This document shows, piece by piece, positions 56,550-64,000 of a stretch of DNA of 64,000 bases. The DNA comes from Megalonaias nervosa. Its lineage: Eukaryota > Mollusca > Bivalvia > Unionida > Unionidae. Position 1 is the stretch's first letter. Each line of letters starts with the position of its first letter. The position numbers and the translations under genes were made by a program. The notes under the pieces are model-generated. The model was not told where the DNA came from, made no database searches, and saw only the letters and a program-made list of their open reading frames with translations. Where the stretch lies: NCBI GenBank assembly GCA_016617855.1, contig JAECUM010001914.1, forward strand, positions 62,001 to 126,000, written 5' to 3'.

Positions 56550-58117
56550 TCAGTCGCTGTAATAATCGTCGGTAATTTCATTAATAAGAGACCGATACAC
56601 ATCAATATCCATGATACCACCAGTAAATAACCGTCTGCAGATATCGGCTGCTTCATTAATTATTTCTCTGGAATTATTACCAGCTCGTTTTCCCCCGATG
56701 AGGATTTCCAGTCGTTCAACGTCAGTGAGGACGTTATTTGGACATAGAGTAAGGTTGCCTCCAGTAGAAAGACCTTTTCCAGAAACACCTAACTTTTTTT
56801 CCAAATCCTTTATTCTATTTTTGTATCTTCTCATATCGTTAGCCAATTTCAATGAAAAACCAATCTCTCCTATATTTCTATAATGTTCTATTAATTTTTC
56901 CAATGTTTCGATTCTTTTATACGTATTATCAATAATTTTTTTAATTTTCTCAGATTCATCTGATGTAACAGAAGGTTGTAATTCTTGTTGTAATTGTTGA
57001 ACATTCCTATCTATATCTCTTTTCCCCATTTCTACCTGTACTTCTAACGCCCTAGCTGCTTCTTCTTCTGCTTCTCGTCTTTTTGCTTCTTCCCTTTCCT
57101 CTGGTGACAATGATTTTAATGATGGTGGTAATGATAATGATGTTTGAGGAATTAGCGGTGCTCTTTTTGTGTTTTGTTCACGTGGTGGTGATGATCTTAA
57201 TGGTGATGGTAATGATAATGATGATGATGGAGTTTGTACATCTGGTGGTGTTGTTGATAGTGGTGTGGTTTGTACATCTGGTGGTGTTGTTGATAATGGT
57301 GGGGTTTGTACACGTGGTGATTTTGATGATGATGATTTTGAAGATGATGGTGATGGAGTTTGTGTACGTGGTGGTGTTGTTGATGGTGATGGAGTTTGTG
57401 TACGTGAAGATGACGATGATGATGGAGTTTGTGCACGTAGTGGTGTTGTTGATGGTGGTATTATTATCGTTGGTTCTTCTTCTTCAATTACATAATTGCA
57501 ACATCCTTTTCAAATTTTTCAAATTCATCCTTATATTTACCGTAAATTCTACCTATACCCCTATCATTCATAAATACAAAACGAACCCATCTATCCTCTG
57601 GAACATCGAAAGAACTACTTGGATCTAAATGTATATTACGATATTCATATTCTGTCGCTGCAAATTTGACAAGATTATTTTGAAGTTCATAAAGACTGTC
57701 ATCGGTAAATCGAGGTGGTATTTTTATGGTTTTTGGTTTTTTAGGTGATGGTTCTGATATTGGTCCTGGTATAATAGGAACATCTAAATCACCCTCAAAT
57801 AATCGTTGTAAATCCGTTGGTGGCTGAGTAGTGGCAGCTATTTCAATAGGAAGTTGTCGCATAATCCTTTTCGTCTGTTTAGCTCTTTCTGCTACTTTTT
57901 TAGTTGCTTCAGCGGTTTTCTCTAAAGTTGGAATGAGACTCTCCGTGACTTTTGTGACCGGCTCAAATAATTGTTTTGTTCCTTCTACAAATTCAGCATG
58001 AGATTCTTGACGTGTTTGTAATTGTTGTTTGACAGAATCACGAAGAGGAACAAAACTCTCGATTGTTTTTAATCTTTCTCTCGCTAATCTAGCAGAATGA
58101 GGTTCTCTAATATTCAT
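56550..58117 (-). pseudogene. Coiled-coil/linker protein with conserved C-terminal domain, broken
   Basis: Reads from ATG 58117 (MNIREPHSARLARERL) for 209 codons through helical, Lys/Gln-rich sequence (LRDSVKQQLQTRQES, VTESLIPTLEKTAEATKKVA) and WVRFVFMNDRGIG to TAA at 57488-57490. In the -1 frame an open stretch follows without interruption: a Pro/Ser/Thr-rich linker of about 120 residues (57119-57485, repeats of QTPS, STTPP), a long coiled coil and the conserved end DVERLEILIGGKRAGNNS... FTGGIMDIDVYRSLINEI. In element 2 both halves lie close together without the linker, so this is one gene damaged near 57490. Function unknown; it is the TIR-proximal gene in both copies. Confidence 0.72.
57119..57485 (-). 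repeat. Low-complexity Pro/Ser/Thr-coding tract
   Basis: Degenerate trinucleotide-type repeats (plus strand GATGGTGGT, GGTGTTGTTGAT, GGAGTTTGTACA). Open ORFs in other frames, including a 181-codon plus-strand one and a His-rich minus-strand one, are shadows. Confidence 0.8.
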
Positions 58118-58140
58118 ATTAATAATATTATAATTACTGT
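58118..58140 (-). promoter_or_regulatory. A/T pre-start motif of the TIR-proximal gene
   Basis: The minus strand reads TAATTATAATATTATTAAT immediately before ATG 58117, between the TIR and the gene. Confidence 0.45.
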
Positions 58141-58464
58141 TTAATTAACAGCATCAGAAAAATATAAAATCACCGAAGACAATTAGAGAAAAATTAATAG
58201 ATCATAGAAGCCGTTATTTCACGATTATCAGCCTATTTTTTTCAGTCTTCGTAGGAACCGTTAATTCGTGAAAATAACGTCAGGAACTAAAAGGTCTGTT
58301 CACCCTGCCTCGTTATCATCATATTTTTTTTTAACCGTTTAGTTCATAGCAGCAGAAAAATAGAACCACAAATATATTGAGTAAAATATCTTATTTTCGT
58401 AGGAACCGTTAATTCGTGAAAATAAGGCTTGCAAAACAAAGGTCTGTTCACCCTGCCTGCTGCT
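58141..58464 (-). repeat. Polinton 1 right TIR
   Basis: Complement of the left TIR with only a few differences (a poly-T length change near 58323, T/G at the tip, and substitutions around 58365), including both internal direct-repeat copies. The high identity of the arms argues for a fairly recent insertion. Confidence 0.93.
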
Positions 58465-58470
58465 TGCCCC
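58465..58470. repeat. Target-site duplication TGCCCC, right
   Basis: Perfect match with 43189-43194, directly abutting the TIR. Confidence 0.85.
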
Positions 58471-59862
58471 TAATTTGAACGGAGCATTTTCAAGAAAGGC
58501 TCGCGAGGACAAATAAAGAATACCGTAAGACGCACGAAGCATTCACAGTTCTATTCATTAAATAGTGTCAAATAATATTTCAGTTATAGACGTATGGTAT
58601 GTTGTTCTTAAACCCAATACACACTGAGTTTATATCCGTTGAAGAGATATGGACTTCCGTTACTTTTTAACCCAATTCTAACCGAGTTTCTATCCTTTGC
58701 CGACAGTTTTGCTGAGAAAGCAGGGACACGCTCGAATTTAATTGACAGGCTTACGTATTTGTATGTACTCAAGATTACAATACATTCAAAGACTGTATTA
58801 CATCTTTTGTGATAACTTTCGAGTGAAAAATTAATACCCTTCAAAAGAACATCAACTAACTAAATCAGAATTGTTAATCTTTATTTTCAGGTAGGTCCCA
58901 TACTTCAATCATGAACATCATAGATTGATAAAAGCCTGTAAACTAAATAAATCAATCATATGAAAAATGTGTAGGAGAATAAATAAAATTATCTTAGGAG
59001 AAATTGCATGTACATTCATATGATAGAACGGATCTGACACTCTTACATGATAAGCGCTGCGATTCCAGTCTTAAAAGAGTGTAGGCTATATTTATATTTA
59101 TGTTGTTCCAGTGTATGGAGTGTCCAGGCAAATCAAGATTTAATGCAACAAAAGACAACAAAGCTAAAGAATCGAGAAGGCGCTTGTGAATTTGATAAAA
59201 TTAATAATAGAAGACCATAAAACTCCATATTATATTGTGGGGCAGTTGAGTGTCAGAGGCAATATAATTATTATTATCGTCTTGAATAGTTAATGTTTAT
59301 TTATATTTAAAGTATTTTATATCTCAACTTCTCCGAATTATAAAGCAAGAAACTAATCAAATGTAAAAATTCACTGTCTTGATATAAAAGTCATCCACTC
59401 TTTCGGGTATCACATGAGAAGATTGATTGTCTCAACATGTGTGAAACTCATTTTCGTCCTGTCTTTCTGTCTTTCATGCTTTGTTTAGGGTAGCAGACTG
59501 ATTCGGACCATGGCTGATTCGGACCAGGCTTATTTGGATCAAATTACGGGGTGATTTTGACCAGATTACTACTTGATTTGGCCCAAAATGTCAGGCTGAT
59601 TGGGACCATGTGATGTATGATCAATTCAACTCTGTATTTAAGGAAACAGAAAAATGGCGTTGTTATATACATGTAAGACTCTTTGTCTTGCATTTTCAAT
59701 TTAATAGTGAAATATTTTTTCAAATCAGCTCATTAAAAATCTCTGTGATAAATACTGATATACTTAAACAACGTATTATTACCGTATGTTTAATACTTTG
59801 CTTGATATGTGAGTCCTTCGTTACTTTAATTGCTAAGACTAACATGAACTGGCAATACCTGT
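58471..59862. other. Spacer between the two Polintons
   Basis: 1.4 kb of AT-rich host-like DNA. A dispersed repeat with GATTCGGACCA units is at 59490-59720. No gene is supported. Confidence 0.6.
59490..59720 (+). repeat. Dispersed repeat with GATTCGGACC-like units, plus orientation
   Basis: GACTGATTCGGACCATGGCT, GATTCGGACCAGGC, TGATTTGGCCC and CTGATTGGGACCATGTGA, followed by TTCAATTTAATAGTGAAATA. Counterpart on the minus strand at 34140-34430. Confidence 0.55.
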
Positions 59863-60101
59863 AGCAGCAGAGAGGGTGAACAGACCACTTTCTAAAAGAG
59901 CCCGTTCGCGAAAAATAAAGATTCCTACGAAAATGAAACTACAAGGTCAATAACGCCAAACCGAAGCTTCTGACTGACCGAGACTTCTCTAATTGGGTTA
60001 GCTCATTTTGTTACTTTATCTTTGACGTTTGTGTTTTCGTTTTGTATGCGTGTTCATTTACCCGTCGGACACTCACTTCTGGTCGTCACCCTCTCTGCTG
60101 T
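59863..60101 (+). repeat. Element 2 terminal region with internal inverted tip
   Basis: The tip CAGCAGAGAGGGTGA (from 59865) recurs as its exact complement TCACCCTCTCTGCTG at 60086-60100. CCTACGAAAAT (59930s) is shared with the element 1 TIR, but otherwise the sequence is diverged. Confidence 0.65.
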
Positions 60102-60139
60102 GTGGGTGTAGCTTAAAAAAAATCATTATTATATCAATA

Positions 60140-61070
60140 ATGGGATCTCACAGAGCTAAATTAGCTCGACAACGACTAGAGGCAGTTAAGAAATATCTCC
60201 CCGTCCGTAAGTCTGTCAAGCAACAACTACAAGCGCGTCAGGAGTCTCAGGCGGAATTTACAGAAGGTGCAGAACAGTTTTTTAAACCGGTTAAAAAATC
60301 CACTGATAAGCTCTTGCTTCCATTAATAGACACAGCTAGATCCATGATAAAAACCGCAAATCAAACTAAGGAAACAGGGAAGATTCTAATAGAACTTCCG
60401 GCTGAAATAGCTGCAGCTCAGCCACAATTACAAGAAGAAATACAACAAGTACTTGAGAGTTTTGACAAAGTTCGTCAGGAGGTAGGCGATGTAAGGGATC
60501 TTGTTACGCCAAAAACCCAAACCAAGACCAAAACCAACAGCCCGATTTTCCGAAGAAGGTCGTAGGATACTTCGAGAAAACCCTGTAGCGCTTGCCGCAA
60601 CAGGACATCCAGATCGTGATAGATTATTAGATCCAGATACCGCTAGTGTTTCAAGAAGAAATTGGGTTCCTTTTGTATTTCGAAAGTCTAATAATATATC
60701 TAAAATCATTGGGGAATATAAGGATAAATTTGCAGAATTTGAGAAACGAGTCAAAGAATTTAAAAGAGCGCCCTCACCGGGAGATTTGTCATTCAGCCCA
60801 CCTCGTATTGAGGAAGAAGAAGCAACTGGAAGTGATCTTGGTACAGGTACCAGGGGAAGTGGTCTCATTACTCCATTTCCCAATAACATCCTTGCCGATG
60901 TTGAAAGACTAGAAATTTTGATTGGCGGAAAACGAGCCGGTAATAATTCCCCAGAAATCATTAATGAAGCAGCTGCTATTTGTCAGAGATTATTTACAGG
61001 TGGTATCATGGATATCAATGTGTATCGGTACCTCATCAATGAAATCGCCGATGATTACCACAGTGATTAA
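60140..61070 (+). pseudogene. Element 2 coiled-coil/linker protein, frameshifted
   Basis: Homologue of the 56550-58117 gene. The first frame begins MGSHRAKLARQRLEAVKKYL and ends at 60565. The second, open from before 60501, carries RNWVPFVFRKSNNISKIIGE, a short acidic linker and DVERLEILIGGKRAGNNS to DYHSD at 61070. The frame change lies between about 60500 and 60560. The Pro/Ser/Thr-rich linker of element 1 is absent. Confidence 0.78.
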
Positions 61071-61104
61071 GGGTATACAATTAGATCAGTGACAATAAAA
61101 TAAG

Positions 61105-61551
61105 ATGATTATACATAATTCTCAACGTGGACCGATCATGGTCAGGGTGATAAATTCGCGATTACCTACGTATAAAGTGATCTACGGAGATGGATTAGGC
61201 GATGTTGTTCAGGGTCTGTTTAGAAGGATAGCCCCAAAAGCAATACCAATTGCAAAGCAACTGGGAATGAAAGCTATTGACGTTGTTCGTGATAAAGGTA
61301 TTGGTGCTGTTGATGATGTTGCTAGCAAAGTATTCTCTGCAATCAAGGACAGACTAGCACGATTAATATGGCTAAAACCTCAGCCAGTAAAATTACCCAG
61401 TACTGAAGTTATACCTGCAAATGTTAGTAAAATAATAAATCAAGCTGCAAATCAAAAACTAGCAGAGTTGGCTGGTGTACCACTATCAGAAAAAGAAAAA
61501 AATATAACTGCTAGTCTGATAGCAGGAAGTGGTCTTCATGTTAGACGATAA
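61105..61551 (+). CDS. Element 2 small basic virion protein
   Basis: 148 residues, uninterrupted: MIIHNSQRGPIMVRVINS, YGDGLGDVVQGLFRRIAP, VSKIINQAANQKLAELAG. It is the single counterpart of the two tandem copies in element 1 and one of the few intact frames in element 2. Confidence 0.7.
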   Translation: MIIHNSQRGPIMVRVINSRLPTYKVIYGDGLGDVVQGLFRRIAPKAIPIAKQLGMKAIDVVRDKGIGAVDDVASKVFSAIKDRLARLIWLKPQPVKLPSTEVIPANVSKIINQAANQKLAELAGVPLSEKEKNITASLIAGSGLHVRR

Positions 61552-61565
61552 CAAGTATAATAAAA

Positions 61566-62926
61566 ATGTTCAAGCGTGTACCTGATCCTGCATTCGACAT
61601 GGATGCGCCAAACCTCAAAGGTGAATCGGTATGTGATTATCAATATTATTCGTATGATGCACGAGAGCCAAATCAGAGTGGGCGAATTGAGCTGCAGGTT
61701 CAGGATACAAATAGATATTTCTTACATTTATTGAAGTAGAAGCTGATATTCTGAAAACAGATGATGCTGAATATGGAACTGATGTTAGAGTTAGTTTTGT
61801 TAATAATGGCATCATGGCGTTGTTCGACAGTGCTACGTATATAATCGACGGAAGAAATATTGAATCAATTCAGAAGGACCTCGACGTTGCCACGACGATA
61901 CTTGGCTTTGCAAGATACGGCGACGATTATTCAAGATCAGCTGGTCCGTCAATGATGTTTGTAAAGGATCCTACTGACCACCCTAATAACATACAGTATA
62001 ATATAAGACGACCAAGAAACAATGCCGACAACGCTGACGCTGACGTGTGACCGGTGGTTCATGGTGCCAATCCAGAATTCAACTTAGGATTCGCAGCACG
62101 TCGATCAATGCTGAAAGATGGAAGTAGAAGATTTTCATGTGCAATTCCACTGTCACATATATTTGGATTTTGCAGAAATGTCAGAAAGGTCATTTTCGGA
62201 GCTAAGCATACAGATGTACTTGTAAGAAAGGCTACCGACGATGATGCAGTCTGGAGCCTTATCGATGATGCAGCTAAAATAATACTGACAAAACTTTCAT
62301 TGTGGATGCCAACAATGATACCATCACTTGCTGAAGAACAACGGTTGCTCTCTTTTATGGATCAAGGTGGTAAATCAATGTTATCATGGTTGACAATGAC
62401 CACAGATAGCGTTCAAATTACAATTAATGGTTATTTCACATGACAGATAGCATCACAATAAGGTGTTTTCGCACCACGACATTTATTCATTGCTTTCCAA
62501 GATGCTGCACGAGTAAACTCACATAGTACAATGATATTTGACAAACACGGTGTTACTGAAGTTTTACTGAGAATAAATGGACATCAAGAACCATCCGAAG
62601 ATATATTATTGAATTTTGAAAATAATCATGTTGCACGTGCACATCATCGTTTGATGACATTTATGGGACGTGATCAAAATATTGATTCTGGTCTACAAAT
62701 ATCACAACTAGATTTTACAACGCTATATCCGATTTATTACTTTTCGCTGGAACACCTTGATTTATTTAGACAATCTGCCGTTGATATACACTTTCGAGCT
62801 CGTGTGGCAAGAGGAGCTATTGCTAATTACTGAGCAATCACTGTTATACTCTCAGATAAAACAATGTTATTTGAAGCCGCTGGCGGCCGAGTGAGAGTCA
62901 TTGATGCCCCAGTAGAAAACATGTAA
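61566..62926 (+). pseudogene. Element 2 major capsid protein candidate, heavily broken
   Basis: Starts MFKRVPDPAFDMDAP right after AAGTATAATAAAA. A deletion with frame change lies near 61720, and in-frame stops are at 62048-62050 and near 62441, 62459 and 62831. Most stops replace Trp, Gln or Arg codons of element 1 by single transitions. At the place of the element 1 internal stop this copy has a sense codon, which shows that the two pieces of element 1 form one gene. Confidence 0.8.
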
Positions 62927-62955
62927 CGTGTAATTAAATCGCTCATGATACTATA

Positions 62956-63443
62956 ATGTCATATCGTCATGTTAGTGTTACTCTGACTCCTGATCAGACT
63001 AAAAAGCTACAATCAGTATCAAAAGAGAACTGTGGAATAAAAATATCACTAAAAAAGAACAAATCAAAGGTGGTCCGAATAAACTATCATTGTCAGAACG
63101 TCAACTGAGGTACTTCAGTGAAGGCAAACAATCAAAGACCGACATACGACTTAATCTTTCTGCGGGTGCCATTAAAGACATCGCTAAGACGGGTGGTATA
63201 TTTCCACTTCTTGCAGCTATACCAGCGTTGATAGCCGCCGCAGCCATAGCTGTTGAAAAAGCAGCTGCACTTGGTGCTGTTGGAACTGCTGCTGGGATGG
63301 CACTAAAGAAAGCAACAGGACAAGGAATAAAAACTTCCCCCAAAAAATCAACGGGGAAAGGTCTAAGATTGCCAGGAACCCCTCATTCATGGTACGGTCA
63401 ATCCACGGGGAAAGGTCTAAGACTTCCCGGGACACTTCGCTGA
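62956..63443 (+). CDS. Element 2 membrane-active core-like protein with the same slip site
   Basis: ATG 62956 (MSYRHVSVTLTPDQTKK) reads to CTA AAA AAG at 63049-63057 and stops at a TGA about 18 codons further on. The -1 frame is open from before the heptamer to 63443: NKLSLSERQLRYF, GGIFPLLAAIPALIAA, GMALKKATGQG. Near the end a 54-bp segment (TCAACGGGGAAAGGTCTAAG) is duplicated in tandem (63349 and 63403). No other break is seen, although neighbouring genes are riddled with stops. Confidence 0.78.
63051..63057 (+). promoter_or_regulatory. Candidate -1 frameshift site A_AAA_AAG (element 2)
   Basis: Zero-frame codons CTA AAA AAG; identical heptamer and register to element 1 (54240-54234). Confidence 0.6.
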
Positions 63444-63850
63444 TTCTTCCTCTGTCCAGTTTTGATTTACTTGATGCTGCTAAGCGATTAAACATAAAAA
63501 ACTTCAGATGTGTTGTTATACTTGATCAATTACCAAAACAACCAAACAATGTTGAAACTGGTATCATTAATCTCGATAAAAACTCTGGCCCAGGTAATCG
63601 TTGGGTTGCATATGCGATTGAGCCACGCGGAACTGTTTATTTCAATTCGTATGGATTGGCACCACCAAGAGAATTTTTAAAATATGTGAGCAGGATGCAA
63701 AGCATTCCAATCTGGTATTCAACATAACCAAACACAGAAAATAACAGATCCGCCAATATGTGGCCGTGAAGTACTAACTGTACTCGACGCCGTGTCAAGG
63801 TCCCTAATACCACCTCATAAAGTCGTGCACAAGTATACAAGTAGACGGTA
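63389..63850 (+). pseudogene. Element 2 protease, active-site substitutions and frameshift
   Basis: Overlaps the end of the core-like gene as in element 1. The catalytic His is replaced by Arg (CGT at 63599-63601, GNRWVAY) and the catalytic Asp by Asn (AAT at 63644-63646, YFNSYG). The frame ends at 63727. The Cys region (PPICGREVL) continues in another frame from about 63745 and runs without a clear terminal stop to about 63850. Confidence 0.82.
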
Positions 63851-63891
63851 TAGCCGTCCACCGTTGTTTCAAACAGGTCTTAGTAAATATA

Positions 63892-64000
63892 ATGGTAGAT
63901 ATTCACAGAAGATCTGCTCGGGGCAAGCTCCAAGGTGACTTATCCAAATATGCAACCCTTGACCAGGTCAAGAATGAACTCGCTGATCTTTTGAGTCTCG
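63892..64000 (+). CDS. Element 2 fibre-like protein, N-terminal fragment
   Basis: MVDIHRRSARGK..GDLSKYATLDQ and LADLLSL match the N-terminus of the element 1 fibre-like protein. The ATG follows AAATATA. The rest is beyond the window. Confidence 0.8.
   Translation, partial: MVDIHRRSARGKLQGDLSKYATLDQVKNELADLLSL

Larger units (their letters stand above)
43195..58464. mobile_element. Polinton/Maverick element 1, full length (15,270 bp)
   Basis: Bounded by inverted repeats that begin AGCAGCATGCAGGGTGAAC on the left and, complemented, AGCAGCAGGCAGGGTGAAC on the right. The direct flanking 6-mers TGCCCC (43189-43194) and TGCCCC (58465-58470) are identical, which is the 6-bp duplication expected for Polinton integrase. 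The gene set is diagnostic: A32-type ATPase, retroviral-type integrase, DNA polymerase B, adenain-like protease, and capsid genes in one leftward block. Several genes are intact (ATPase, PLA2-like, integrase, fibre-like, protease), while polymerase/helicase, major capsid, membrane protein, endonuclease and the terminal coiled-coil gene carry stops or frame changes. It is therefore probably unable to move by itself. Confidence 0.95.
59863..64000 (+). mobile_element. Polinton/Maverick element 2, left part (cut by window end)
   Basis: Begins AGCAGCAGAGAGGGTGAAC, the same terminal sequence as element 1 with three differences. It runs through homologues of the element 1 late block in the same order: coiled-coil gene, basic protein, capsid, core-like, protease and fibre. 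It points opposite to element 1. Stops, a deletion and frame changes show that it is older. The presumed target duplication partner of ACCTGT (59857-59862) lies beyond the window. Confidence 0.9.

Noticed and set aside
57083..57628. 181-codon plus-strand ORF (VVVLLMVM-rich) and the His-rich minus-strand ORF
   Set aside because: Shadows of the Pro/Ser/Thr-coding repeat of the coiled-coil gene.
43199..58459. Alternative target duplication GCATGC / GCCTGC with the TIR starting at AGGGTGAAC
   Set aside because: One mismatch, whereas extending the TIR to AGCAGCA gives a perfect TGCCCC duplication and agrees with the tip of element 2.

Overview
The window looks like nuclear DNA of an aquatic invertebrate, most probably a mollusc. 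It is AT-rich, with one widely spaced intron-containing gene, many decayed tandem and dispersed repeats (including tRNA-derived SINEs with a Meta-like tail and TGACCTTGACC-type arrays common in mollusc genomes), a Penelope-like fragment, a Tigger transposon and two Polinton/Maverick elements. The species assignment is inference; no marker gene is present.

Positions 1-37,700 hold one minus-strand host gene, the orthologue of nuclear cap-binding protein subunit 3 (NCBP3). Nine coding exons can be read with GT-AG splice sites: 37392-37661, 31907-31969, 27262-27353, 22596-22756, 20263-20415, 16705-16910, 11447-11672, 8481-8552 and 610-779. The 3' end lies outside the window, and the phases predict one small missing exon between 779 and 8481. 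The introns carry the Tigger copy (17,262-19,939), two related SINEs, minisatellites with periods of about 36 to 57 bp, and older debris.

Positions 37,700-43,190 are intergenic: microsatellites, a 0.5-kb MITE-like element with about 75-bp inverted ends, and dispersed repeats.

Positions 43,195-58,464 are a full-length Polinton of 15.27 kb with TIRs of about 320 bp and a perfect 6-bp target duplication (TGCCCC). Its genes are: a packaging ATPase; a zinc-ribbon/phospholipase-A2-like protein; a retroviral-type integrase; a protein-primed-type DNA polymerase B joined to an SF1 helicase (broken); a small Cys-rich protein; an HNH/NUMOD-like endonuclease (frameshifted); and then a leftward block of virion genes. 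That block holds a capsid-associated 55-kDa-class protein, a two-helix membrane protein, a fibre-like protein, an adenovirus-type cysteine protease, a membrane-active core-like protein, the major capsid candidate, small basic proteins and a coiled-coil/linker protein. The mixture of intact and broken genes suggests a recently inactivated copy.

Positions 59,863-64,000 are the start of a second, more decayed Polinton of the same family in opposite orientation, so the right ends of the two elements face each other across 1.4 kb. Comparing the copies shows which lesions are private and which features are shared. The most striking shared feature is an in-frame A_AAA_AAG heptamer at the same codon of the membrane-active core-like gene. 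In both copies the upstream and downstream halves lie in frames related by -1, as expected for programmed ribosomal frameshifting.
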